The notes: generated by a model not told the origin, from the letters alone. A DNA stretch of 9,990 nucleotides from CAYTLQ01 sp964438715 (GCA_964438715.1 CAYTLQ010000080.1:1-9990); one strand, 5' to 3'; shown: positions 1 to 7,402, counted from the first letter of the stretch. Program-made: numbers and translations.

Positions 1-497
<497 letters not shown>

Positions 498-557
498 GTA
501 TTTTTTTCTACAAATTTCTGGCTCCCCTTCAACCTGTCCTTTATTTTTTAAAGAATT

Positions 558-675
<118 letters not shown>

Positions 676-683
676 TTTATTTT

Positions 684-708
684 AAGCCCGCTTTATGCGG
701 GCTTTTTT
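684..708 (+). terminator. Intrinsic terminator of the rRNA operon
   Basis: A perfect 8-bp stem AAGCCCGC (684-691) / GCGGGCTT (697-704) with a TTTAT loop, running into six consecutive T residues (703-708). It starts 8 bases after the 5S end. A GC-rich stem and U-tract placed here is a classic Rho-independent terminator ending the 16S-23S-5S transcript. Confidence 0.93.
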
Positions 709-799
709 ATTTCTTGCTATTACTTCAGAGGTGGTAAAAAGATATTTATTGCTTTGAAGGTGATAAAAAATGATTAATTGTATTTCTGTAGTAATTAAG

Positions 800-828
800 T
801 TTACACATCCTACTCAAAATTATATAAA
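800..828 (+). promoter_or_regulatory. Candidate sigma70-type promoter in the intergenic region
   Basis: TTTACA (800-805), then exactly 17 bases, then TATAAA (823-828). Each hexamer is one mismatch from the TTGACA/TATAAT consensus. It points to the right, but the first convincing gene begins nearly 500 bases downstream, so the transcript would start in apparently non-coding sequence containing the 927-949 hairpin and the 35-codon ORF at 1031. Chance occurrence is a real possibility at this AT content. Confidence 0.35.
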
Positions 829-1232
829 TTCACAAGCATACTGATAAATAAAAGTATTTTATGCTAAGCTATTTATGTAAGGTGCAATTTCATAAATTTT
901 GATTTTTTCCCGGCTTAGGTAAAAAATTCAAAACAGTGTCCTGTTTGAAATACACACACGCTTATATAAATGGTTCGGAGATTATATAAATTTTTTTCAT
1001 TCATAAATTGTAATTGAAGGGTTTTAGTCAATGAGTAAACACTCCGGAGTAAAAGCCATTCATTTTAATTTAATAAGTTTACTGCAGTTCAAATTCTTTC
1101 GTTATTGTGAGACTTTCAATTGTGATAATCCAGAATAATAGATCCTCTCTATGAATAAAAAGGAATAAATTTTTTAATGGAAATCTTTAAGAATTTTCTT
1201 AAAAATTTAGTGAACAGGCTTGATTAATTTAT

Positions 1233-1260
1233 TTGTAAATCTGTGAGTCAGATTTATAAT
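1233..1260 (+). promoter_or_regulatory. Candidate promoter of the EIIA-lgt-rlmB-aminotransferase block
   Basis: A perfect -10 hexamer TATAAT (1255-1260) is preceded by TTGTAA (1233-1238, four of six consensus bases) at 16-bp spacing. Predicted transcription start is near 1267, giving a leader of about 54 bases before the first gene. It is the best promoter-like element near that start and nothing resembling a terminator follows it. The weak -35 keeps confidence moderate. Confidence 0.45.
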
Positions 1261-1320
1261 TTATTGGTTTAACCGGCTTTCTTTCTTAAATTTAAATTTC
1301 TAAAATATTTTGATTCTTGA

Positions 1321-1791
1321 ATGAAACTCACTGATTACTTAACCGAGAAAGTTATTATTGCGGAACTAAAAAGTTCCGGCAAAACTGAAGTAATAAATGA
1401 ACTCATTGATCTCTTTAAGGATGATCCAAGAGTGATCGATCTTGAAAAATTACGCACCGCTGTTTTTGAGCGAGAGAAAATAATGTCAACAGGTGTCGGG
1501 AAGAATTTTGCTATCCCACACGGAAAAACAGATGCTATTACCGATGTAGTGTGCGCATTTGGAAAGTCCACCAAACCTATAGACTATCAATCCCTGGACT
1601 ATCAGCCGGTTCATCTGATATTCTTACTTGTTGGCAAGGATAACCTTGTTAGCCTGCATATTAAATTGCTAAGCAGAATATCAAGGATGATGACAAAAGA
1701 TGATTTCAGAGAAAAGCTGATGAATGCTGAGACCTCTTCAGAAATCCTAAATATTTTCAAAACTGAAGAATCTTCATTATTTGACCTGTGA
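1321..1791 (+). CDS. PTS EIIA protein, PtsN/fructose type
   Basis: A single-domain protein of 156 residues, the usual length for EIIA of the nitrogen-regulatory or fructose class. It would be phosphorylated on histidine by the general PTS proteins EI and HPr or their nitrogen-branch paralogues; PtsN-type members mostly regulate rather than carry sugar. The active-site block GVGKNFAIPHGK covers residues 58-69, with H67 the phosphorylated histidine, and the second conserved stretch SLHIKLLSRISRMM starts at 111 with H113. The N-terminus MKLTDYL is typical of the family. An in-frame TGA at 1318-1320 directly precedes the ATG, so the gene cannot start earlier. No Shine-Dalgarno sequence is visible. 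It leads a five-gene co-directional block and no other PTS gene is in the window, which favours a regulatory role (inference). Whether it is strictly PtsN cannot be told from sequence alone. Confidence 0.9.
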   Translation: MKLTDYLTEKVIIAELKSSGKTEVINELIDLFKDDPRVIDLEKLRTAVFEREKIMSTGVGKNFAIPHGKTDAITDVVCAFGKSTKPIDYQSLDYQPVHLIFLLVGKDNLVSLHIKLLSRISRMMTKDDFREKLMNAETSSEILNIFKTEESSLFDL

Positions 1792-1821
1792 GAGGTTTTC
1801 TCAATAATTTCACAATAGCAA

Positions 1822-2337
1822 ATGCCCCTTAAGAAACCGAAGCAGATTCCTAAAGTCCCAAAGGCTCGTAAAACTTCAATTGAAAAACTGAAGGTAAATC
1901 AGCCTGTAAAGAAAAAATCAGAGCCGGAGTATGTTCTTACAGCATACTTTTATTATCATGAAACTGAAAGAAAACAATATTATGTTATTCGGATTTCAAC
2001 AATAAAGGAATTCAGTAGTCTTAGTTATGGTATTGCAACAGATGTAATGAAGGAGCGGGACAAAATAGAAATTAGTTTGCTTGGCTTAACAACCCGGCAA
2101 ACATACTTACAGGAACCTAAACCGGCTTTTACCGATCTATACTTTGAAAATCTATTTGGAGAGCATCAGGTATCTGTTATGAAGAGAGATGGCAGTATAA
2201 ATACTTTTGTCCTCGATTTTAATGTTTTTAAGAAGAAAATCGAGCTTGTTTCCTCCTCGGTTCCCCGAAAAAAGAATAACCGAATTTTTTGCATTTATGA
2301 GTCGGGCGAAAAATTAAATACTTTTCCCGGAAGTTAA
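1822..2337 (+). CDS. Unrecognised basic protein with Lys/Pro-rich N-terminal tail
   Basis: I do not recognise this 171-residue protein. It has two visible parts. Residues 1-34 form a lysine- and proline-rich tail (eleven Lys and one Arg in the first 32 residues, with repeated K-x-P spacing such as PKQIPKVPKARK) that is probably disordered. Residues 36-171 are a mixed, strand-rich globular region with aromatic clusters (AYFYYHETERKQYYVIRIST) and no cysteine motif, signal peptide or membrane segment. A cytoplasmic protein touching nucleic acid or ribosomes is possible from the charge, but that is inference only. It starts 30 bases after the EIIA stop and ends 3 bases before lgt, so it is almost certainly in the same transcript. 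No Shine-Dalgarno sequence precedes the ATG. The start could lie downstream of the tail, but no in-frame ATG occurs before residue 76, which supports the annotated one. Confidence 0.78.
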   Translation: MPLKKPKQIPKVPKARKTSIEKLKVNQPVKKKSEPEYVLTAYFYYHETERKQYYVIRISTIKEFSSLSYGIATDVMKERDKIEISLLGLTTRQTYLQEPKPAFTDLYFENLFGEHQVSVMKRDGSINTFVLDFNVFKKKIELVSSSVPRKKNNRIFCIYESGEKLNTFPGS

Positions 2338-2340
2338 TGT

Positions 2341-3183
2341 ATGTATCCAGAATTGTTTAAAGTCGGTCCATTTACTGTTTACAGTTATGGCCTGATGCTT
2401 GGAATATCTTTTATTGTTGCGGGTTATATCCTCACATCTGAATTCCGACGAAAAAAAATACCTGAAAATATAGCTTCTGAAATGACATTACTTGCTATCA
2501 TTTTTGGAATTATAGGTAGTAAGATATTTCATTTGCTTGAAAATTGGGACGCATTTCTTCATGATATCGTTGGGCAGGCATTTTCTCCCGGAGGACTAAC
2601 ATTTTATGGTGGTTTTATTTTTGCCACTCTCGCAATATTTATTTTTCTGAAAAAGAAAAATATATCTTTTCTTTTAGCGGCAGATCTGACTTCGCCCTCA
2701 TTAGCGATTGCGTATGGTATCGGAAGGATTGGGTGTCATTTAGCCGGTGATGGTGACTACGGAATACCGACATCTTTACCTTGGGGAACAAATTATGAAA
2801 ATGGAATTGTGCCACCGAGTTACATGTTCAGAGGAAGTGAAATAGCTAAATCGTTCCCCGGAGGTGTAGTTCCCGATAACACTCCACTACACCCGACACC
2901 GATTTACGAGTTTTTAGTTGCTCTTATAATATTTTATGTTTTGTGGTCTTTGAGGAAAAAAAGAATCCCTACAGGTAATGTTTTTTATATTTATCTTATT
3001 CTCTCCGGTATTGCCAGACTCTCAGTTGAGTTTTTAAGACTTAATGATGAAATATTGTTTGGGCTTACTCAGGCACAAGTTATTTCAATCATACTTATTA
3101 TTTCAGGATCACTTGGTTTATTCTATAACCATAAAAATCCTAAGTATATTGAATATACAGCCGCAACGGGTGGAAAGGGTTAG
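2341..3183 (+). CDS. lgt: Phosphatidylglycerol--prolipoprotein diacylglyceryl transferase
   Basis: Lgt moves diacylglycerol from phosphatidylglycerol to the lipobox cysteine of prolipoproteins in the inner membrane, the first step of lipoprotein maturation. The protein has 280 residues, normal length, and is hydrophobic throughout with about seven membrane segments. Visible family motifs are YSYGLMLGIS (14-23), the Lgt signature GRIGCHLAGDGDYG (128-141) with the key arginine R129, HPTPIYE (184-190), matching HPTQLYE of other Lgt proteins, and ARLSVEFLR (225-233). The signature differs from the proteobacterial GRLGNFINGELWG form. A loop of about 30 residues (roughly 152-182) separates signature and HPT motif, which I believe is usual in FCB-group Lgt. 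Its ATG lies 3 bases after the preceding stop with GGAAG 8 bases upstream, and it ends 3 bases before the methyltransferase start, so translational coupling is likely. Confidence 0.95.
   Translation: MYPELFKVGPFTVYSYGLMLGISFIVAGYILTSEFRRKKIPENIASEMTLLAIIFGIIGSKIFHLLENWDAFLHDIVGQAFSPGGLTFYGGFIFATLAIFIFLKKKNISFLLAADLTSPSLAIAYGIGRIGCHLAGDGDYGIPTSLPWGTNYENGIVPPSYMFRGSEIAKSFPGGVVPDNTPLHPTPIYEFLVALIIFYVLWSLRKKRIPTGNVFYIYLILSGIARLSVEFLRLNDEILFGLTQAQVISIILIISGSLGLFYNHKNPKYIEYTAATGGKG
3172..3179 (+). promoter_or_regulatory. Ribosome binding site deciding a TTG start (rlmB)
   Basis: GGAAAGGG inside the last codons of lgt lies 7 bases before TTG at 3187. No ATG exists near the expected N-terminus, so this purine run supports the TTG as the true start of the methyltransferase. 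Confidence 0.65.
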
Positions 3184-3186
3184 AAA

Positions 3187-3912
3187 TTGTATATTTACGG
3201 AAGAAAACCGGTTCTGGAAGCAGTAAAGGCAGGCGTGCCCATTGCTAAACTGTACATTCAGTATGGGTTTCAGGGTGAAAAACTTGGTGAGATTATCGGG
3301 TTGGCTCGCAGGAAAAAAATTCCTATTGTTGAATTACCTAAAGTCAAACTTGAGAGTTTAGTTGAATCACATGATACTCAGGGTATAGTTGCCTTAAAAA
3401 ACTCGATTACTTTTGAAAGTACTGGAAAACTTGTAGAGAATGCTCTAAAGGAACATTATCCATTTCTCATACTTCTCGATTCAATTCAGGATCCACATAA
3501 TCTTGGTGCAATTTTACGAACCTCCAAAGCTGCCGGTGCACATGGAGTAATTGTAACGAAGTATGGAAGTACACCAATAACACCTGTTGTTGTTAAGGTA
3601 TCTGCGGGTGCTGCAGAAAGGATTCCAATTGCCCAGGCAGATAATTTAGTAAATGAAATTAAATACCTTAAAGAAAGAGGCTTTTGGATTATTGGCAGTA
3701 CTCTAAATAATTCGGAAAATTATTTAAGTACCGACTTTAAAAGACCGATTGCCCTGATATTAGGGAATGAAGAAAAAGGAATAAGACCTGTGGTCGCAAA
3801 GAACTGCGATATTCTTGTTACAATTCCAATGTATGGTGATATGGAATCTTTAAATGTATCTGTTGCGGCTGGGATTTTATTATTTGAAATTAAAAGACAA
3901 CAGTCTCTATAA
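3187..3912 (+). CDS. rlmB: SpoU-family rRNA 2'-O-methyltransferase, RlmB-like
   Basis: A SAM-dependent ribose methyltransferase of the SPOUT/TrmH class. RlmB of E. coli methylates G2251 in the 23S P-loop. The protein has 241 residues, standard length. The N-terminal substrate-binding domain (about 2-75) opens with YIYGRKPVLEAV and ends with SHDTQGIVAL. The catalytic knot domain shows the three SpoU motifs: LLDSIQDPHNLGAILRT (96-112) with N105 and R111, ALILGNEEKGIRP (189-201) with E196, and IPMYGDMESLNVSVAAGI (213-230). It starts at TTG, with the matching MxxYGRxPVLEA opening and an upstream purine run supporting that choice. It lies between lgt (3-base gap) and the aminotransferase (24-base gap). 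RlmB and TrmB/TrmH paralogues are hard to separate by eye; the N-terminal domain makes RlmB the best call. Confidence 0.88.
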   Translation: MYIYGRKPVLEAVKAGVPIAKLYIQYGFQGEKLGEIIGLARRKKIPIVELPKVKLESLVESHDTQGIVALKNSITFESTGKLVENALKEHYPFLILLDSIQDPHNLGAILRTSKAAGAHGVIVTKYGSTPITPVVVKVSAGAAERIPIAQADNLVNEIKYLKERGFWIIGSTLNNSENYLSTDFKRPIALILGNEEKGIRPVVAKNCDILVTIPMYGDMESLNVSVAAGILLFEIKRQQSL

Positions 3913-3936
3913 TTTTTACATAACTGAGAAAACACT

Positions 3937-5139
3937 ATGGAAACAAAGTCAATTATTCCGGCAAAAAGAACTGAAAATATTAAGTACGCCATTCGCGATA
4001 TTATGGTTCTTGCCGATAAAGTAAAAAAGTCCGGTAAGGAAATGCTGTATCTTAACATTGGGGATCCGAATATTTTCGATTTCCGCACACCATCCCATAT
4101 AATCGAGAAGACATATAAAGCCATGCTCGAAAATCATTGCGGTTATTCTCCCTCATCGGGAATTCCGCAGGCGTTGGATGCAATCAGTCGGGAAGCAAAA
4201 AGAAAAGGTATTGAAAATGTTCTGGATGTATTTATTACTCATGGAGCAAGTGAAGCTATTGATATTTGTTTAACTGCTTTGGTGAATGATGGAGAAAATG
4301 TTCTCACACCAACTCCTGGTTATCCTCTCTATACAGCGATACAAAGTAAACTTGCCGCATACGAAAATCCCTATTACCTTGATGAAGAAAATGGATGGCA
4401 ACCGGATATTGAAGATATCAGAAAGAAAATCAATGATAAAACAAAAGCAATTGTTTTAATTAATCCTAACAATCCAACAGGTTCGCTATATACAAAGGAT
4501 GTACTTCTTCAGATAATTGATCTGGCGCTTGAACATAATCTCGTCATCTTTGCCGATGAAATTTATGACAAATTGTTATTTGATGGTAAAGAACATATTT
4601 CAATTGCTTCGTTAAATAAGGATGTTTCATGTATTACATTTGGCGGACTCTCAAAAAATTATCTTGCTCCGGGGTTTAGAATTGGCTGGGGCATTGTCAG
4701 TGGAAGAAGTGAAGTGTTAAAGGATTATCTTGATGCAATTAACAGAATTTTACGCTCCCGACTTAGTGCAAATCATCCTGAGCAATATGCAATTCCCGAT
4801 GCATTAGAAGGGGACCAGACTCACTTAAAGATTGGTATGGAAAAATTACAGCAACGAAGAGATATAACCGTCGAAATGTTAAATAATATTCCCGGGATAA
4901 CTTGTGTCAAGCCAGAAGGAGCGTTTTATGCTTTCCCACGACTTCATATGCAGAAATCCGATTGGGATTTTGTATCAGGTTTGATACAGGAAACGGGTGT
5001 GGTAATTGTTCCGGGAAGTGGGTTTGGGCAGTTGCCAGGCACCCAACATTTCAGAGTTGTATTCCTGCCGGATAATGAAACATTGAAGAAGGCATATATC
5101 AGGATTGGGGAGTACTATAAAAAATTTCTAAGTTTATAA
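3937..5139 (+). CDS. Class I PLP aminotransferase, alanine transaminase (AlaA) type
   Basis: A fold-type I aminotransferase of 400 residues, most like the alanine/aspartate aminotransferases of the AlaA (YfbQ) kind, which interconvert alanine plus 2-oxoglutarate and pyruvate plus glutamate. Seen: substrate-loop start LNIGDPN (39-45), GASEAID (103-109), the cofactor-binding NPNNPTG (176-182, N179), DEIYD (207-211, with D207 holding the pyridine nitrogen and Y210), the Schiff-base lysine K240 in FGGLSKNYLAPGFRIGW, and the carboxylate-binding arginine R373 in HFRVVF. All key residues are present, so it should be active. It is last in the plus-strand block, 24 bases after rlmB, with only a weak purine run (TGAGAAA) before the ATG. 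I see no hairpin terminator after it. Substrate is not readable from sequence; aspartate or aromatic specificity is possible. Confidence 0.85.
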   Translation: METKSIIPAKRTENIKYAIRDIMVLADKVKKSGKEMLYLNIGDPNIFDFRTPSHIIEKTYKAMLENHCGYSPSSGIPQALDAISREAKRKGIENVLDVFITHGASEAIDICLTALVNDGENVLTPTPGYPLYTAIQSKLAAYENPYYLDEENGWQPDIEDIRKKINDKTKAIVLINPNNPTGSLYTKDVLLQIIDLALEHNLVIFADEIYDKLLFDGKEHISIASLNKDVSCITFGGLSKNYLAPGFRIGWGIVSGRSEVLKDYLDAINRILRSRLSANHPEQYAIPDALEGDQTHLKIGMEKLQQRRDITVEMLNNIPGITCVKPEGAFYAFPRLHMQKSDWDFVSGLIQETGVVIVPGSGFGQLPGTQHFRVVFLPDNETLKKAYIRIGEYYKKFLSL

Positions 5140-5188
5140 ATATTTCCACTTATTTTATATGCATTTCACTTTTGTGCAAATCATCAAC

Positions 5189-5217
5189 TTTACAAACTAA
5201 TCGAAAAAAGTTATTAT
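5189..5217 (+). promoter_or_regulatory. Promoter of the GDP-fucose operon
   Basis: TTTACA (5189-5194) and TATTAT (5212-5217) at exactly 17-bp spacing, each one mismatch from the sigma70 consensus. It sits in the only sizeable gap (148 bases) between the aminotransferase and the fucose synthase, giving a leader of about 64 bases. The rest of 5140-5287 shows no terminator or operator that I can support. Confidence 0.55.
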
Positions 5218-5278
5218 AAAAAGAAAAATGTTAGCGTGTTTTAATGTTTGAAGTGATGTTTGATTATTACCAAATAAT

Positions 5279-5283
5279 GGAGG
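5279..5283 (+). promoter_or_regulatory. Ribosome binding site deciding a TTG start (fucose synthase)
   Basis: GGAGG ends 4 bases before TTG at 5288. It is the strongest Shine-Dalgarno in the window and favours the TTG start. The next in-frame ATG is residue 18, inside the nucleotide-binding loop, and cannot be the start. Confidence 0.75.
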
Positions 5284-5287
5284 TTAT

Positions 5288-6259
5288 TTGAGTTTTCTGA
5301 ATAAAAATACTAAAATTTATGTTGCCGGCCACAGAGGTATGGTTGGTTCGGCTATAACAAGAGCATTAAAGTCTAAGGGATACGATAATCTGGTACTCCG
5401 AAGTATTGAGGAAGTAAATCTTATCAGACAGGAAGAAGTAGAGAGACTTGTAAATGAAGAAAAACCTGAAGTGATGATTATTGCAGCGGCTAAAGTTGGT
5501 GGTATTCTTGCCAATAATACTTACCGGGCACAATTTATTTATGAAAATTTGATGATTGAGTCAAATTTGATTCATTCGGCATTTTTAAATGGAGTAAAGA
5601 AATTAATATTTCTTGGTAGTTCTTGTATTTATCCTAAACTTGCTCCCCAGCCGCTGAAGGAAGAATATCTTTTAAGCGATTATCTTGAATTTACAAATGA
5701 GCCGTATGCTATAGCAAAAATTGCCGGTATTAAACTTTGTGAGAATTATTATCGTCAGTATGGATGTAATTTTTATTCGCTCATGCCTACTAATCTCTAC
5801 GGTCCTTTTGATAATTTCAATTTGGAAACATCTCATGTTCTCCCGGCATTGATCAGAAAGTTTCATGAAGCGAATGAACTCGGAAATAATGTAGTAATCT
5901 GGGGTACAGGCAAACCACTTCGTGAGTTTATGTATGTGGAAGATCTTGCTGATGCTGTGGTGTTTTTCACTGAAAATATTAATGCTGAAGACATTTATGC
6001 CAACAATATAACACATATTAATGTCGGTACAGGTGTAGATAATACGATTTTGGAGATCGCCAAAATGATTGCTGATGTAACGGGATTTAGGGGGGAGATA
6101 ATCCACGATTTTACAAAACCTGACGGTACTCCAAGAAAATTAATGGATGTAAGCAGGCTTCATTCATTAGGTTGGAGACATAAAACCGAATTAGTAGAAG
6201 GAATTCAAAAGACATATAATTGGTATTTGGAAAATATATCATCATTTAAAGGAATCTAA
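5288..6259 (+). CDS. fcl: GDP-L-fucose synthase
   Basis: An epimerase/reductase that converts GDP-4-keto-6-deoxy-D-mannose to GDP-L-fucose with NADPH, the second step of GDP-fucose synthesis (also called WcaG). It has 323 residues, typical length, and is cytoplasmic. It is an extended short-chain dehydrogenase: the nucleotide-binding loop GHRGMVG is at 14-20, followed by AAAKVGGI (66-73), LGSSCIYP (109-116), and the catalytic Y140-x3-K144 pair in EPYAIAKIAG. C113 and H183 (in TSHVLPALIRKFHEA) match the cysteine and histidine that catalyse the two epimerisations in E. coli, so it is specific for fucose synthase rather than a generic epimerase. The start is TTG with a strong ribosome binding site. 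The dehydratase that makes its substrate follows after 15 bases. The order synthase-dehydratase is the reverse of that in E. coli. Confidence 0.96.
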   Translation: MSFLNKNTKIYVAGHRGMVGSAITRALKSKGYDNLVLRSIEEVNLIRQEEVERLVNEEKPEVMIIAAAKVGGILANNTYRAQFIYENLMIESNLIHSAFLNGVKKLIFLGSSCIYPKLAPQPLKEEYLLSDYLEFTNEPYAIAKIAGIKLCENYYRQYGCNFYSLMPTNLYGPFDNFNLETSHVLPALIRKFHEANELGNNVVIWGTGKPLREFMYVEDLADAVVFFTENINAEDIYANNITHINVGTGVDNTILEIAKMIADVTGFRGEIIHDFTKPDGTPRKLMDVSRLHSLGWRHKTELVEGIQKTYNWYLENISSFKGI

Positions 6260-6274
6260 GGAAGTATCAATATT

Positions 6275-7402
6275 ATGAAAAAGGCTCTCATAACAGGAAT
6301 CACCGGACAAGATGGAAGTTACTTAACTGAAATACTTCTTGAAAAAGGTTATCAGGTTCATGGAATAGTTCGCAGGAGCAGTTCATTTAATACTGGACGA
6401 ATTGACCATCTCTATAATAATCACGAAATTATCAACAAATCTTTATTCCTTCATTATGGCGATGTCGTCGATACGAGTAACCTTAACAGATTATTGGAGA
6501 CAATACAACCTGATGAAATTTATAATCTTGCCGCCCAAAGTCATGTCAAAGTTTCTTTTGAAGTTCCGGACTATACCGCTCAGGTTGATGCTTTAGGCAC
6601 ATTAAGGTTTCTTGAAGCTATCCGTGAAACCGGCCTGAGAAATACAAAATTTTATCAGGCATCGACGAGTGAATTATATGGAAAAGTTCAGGAAATACCA
6701 CAGAGCGAAACGACACCATTTTATCCTCGTTCACCCTATGGGGTGGCTAAATTATATGGCTACTGGATTATTGTGAACTATCGTGAGGCTTATGACTTAT
6801 TTGCCTGCAATGGAATATTATTTAATCATGAATCTCCCAGAAGAGGTGAGACTTTTGTTACCAGAAAAATCACCCGTGCCGCAGGGAGAATTTTCGTAGG
6901 GCTTGAAAATACCTTAAAACTTGGTAATCTTAATGCACAGCGTGACTGGGGATATGCTCCTGAATATTGCGAAGGTATGTGGAAAATACTTCAACATGAA
7001 ACACCGGAAGATTTTGTCCTCGCAACCGGCATAACCAAGACTGTTCGTGAATTTACTGAACTGACTTTCCGAAGAATTGGTATTGAATTGGAATGGAGAG
7101 GAAACGGAGTAGAGGAAAAGGGGATTATCAAATCCGTTGATACTAATGTGACAAATAACCTTCTGGGATTTGAATTTGAGAATAATCCCAATAAGTTACG
7201 ACTGAATCCGAAAATAAAACCCGGAGCAGTGCTCGTGGAAGTTGATCCAAAATATTACCGTCCGACAGAGGTGGATTTACTTATAGGGAACCCCGAAAAA
7301 GCAAAAACAAAATTAGGATGGCAAGCTAAAACTACATTTGATTCGCTTGTAACGATCATGGCAAAATCCGATTTAGAAAAAGTTCTTAGGAGAGGTTATT
7401 AG
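6275..7402 (+). CDS. gmd: GDP-mannose 4,6-dehydratase
   Basis: Converts GDP-D-mannose to GDP-4-keto-6-deoxy-D-mannose with bound NADP, the first and committed step to GDP-L-fucose. It has 375 residues, family length. Motifs are GITGQDG (8-14) for the cofactor, RRSSSFNTGRI (33-43), which binds the adenosine phosphate and is characteristic of Gmd, the catalytic T131/E133 in ASTSELYG, Y155-x3-K159 in SPYGVAKLYG, and NHESPRRGETFVTRK (184-198), a Gmd hallmark. Residues 287-315 hold a somewhat longer loop than E. coli Gmd before the conserved VDPKYYRPTEVDLLIG (323-338). AAGGAAG (6258-6264), overlapping the fcl stop, lies 10 bases before the ATG. With fcl it completes the route to GDP-fucose for capsule, lipopolysaccharide or glycoprotein decoration. 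No glycosyltransferase is nearby, so the acceptor is unknown. Confidence 0.97.
   Translation: MKKALITGITGQDGSYLTEILLEKGYQVHGIVRRSSSFNTGRIDHLYNNHEIINKSLFLHYGDVVDTSNLNRLLETIQPDEIYNLAAQSHVKVSFEVPDYTAQVDALGTLRFLEAIRETGLRNTKFYQASTSELYGKVQEIPQSETTPFYPRSPYGVAKLYGYWIIVNYREAYDLFACNGILFNHESPRRGETFVTRKITRAAGRIFVGLENTLKLGNLNAQRDWGYAPEYCEGMWKILQHETPEDFVLATGITKTVREFTELTFRRIGIELEWRGNGVEEKGIIKSVDTNVTNNLLGFEFENNPNKLRLNPKIKPGAVLVEVDPKYYRPTEVDLLIGNPEKAKTKLGWQAKTTFDSLVTIMAKSDLEKVLRRGY

Larger units (their letters stand above)
712..1320. other. AT-rich intergenic region with no convincing gene
   Basis: About 600 bases between the rRNA terminator and the first protein gene. Seen in it: two plus-strand promoter-like elements (800-828 and 1233-1260); an imperfect hairpin TTCAAAACAG / CTGTTTGAA (927-936 with 941-949, one bulged A, TGTC loop, no T-tract after it); the 10-bp palindrome ACTCCGGAGT (1041-1050); the direct repeats TTATATAAAT (820-829, 962-971 and 982-991) and TTCATAAATT (889-898 and 1000-1009); and two short ORFs, 1031-1138 (35 codons, GAAGGG 9 bases before ATG) and 1177-1227 (16 codons). 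In sequence this rich in A and T the short repeats can arise by chance, and neither ORF resembles a protein I know. The region may simply be a spacer plus leader, or may encode a small RNA. Confidence 0.7.

Noticed and set aside
970..1017. ATG-initiated 15-codon ORF
   Set aside because: It has no ribosome binding site and a composition expected of random AT-rich sequence.
712..1320. Possible CRISPR, attachment site or insertion-sequence remnant in the intergenic region
   Set aside because: The repeats are only 10 bases, AT-only or nearly so, and irregularly spaced; there are no terminal inverted repeats, target-site duplication or transposase remnants. No tRNA is present to serve as an attachment site.
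3720..4137. Antisense reading frames of 134 and 62 codons
   Set aside because: They are the reverse complement of the rlmB and aminotransferase genes, both of which have intact family motifs; the antisense products show no recognisable features.
5672..6106. Antisense reading frame of 144 codons
   Set aside because: It is opposite the well-supported GDP-fucose synthase gene and has no motif or ribosome site of its own.
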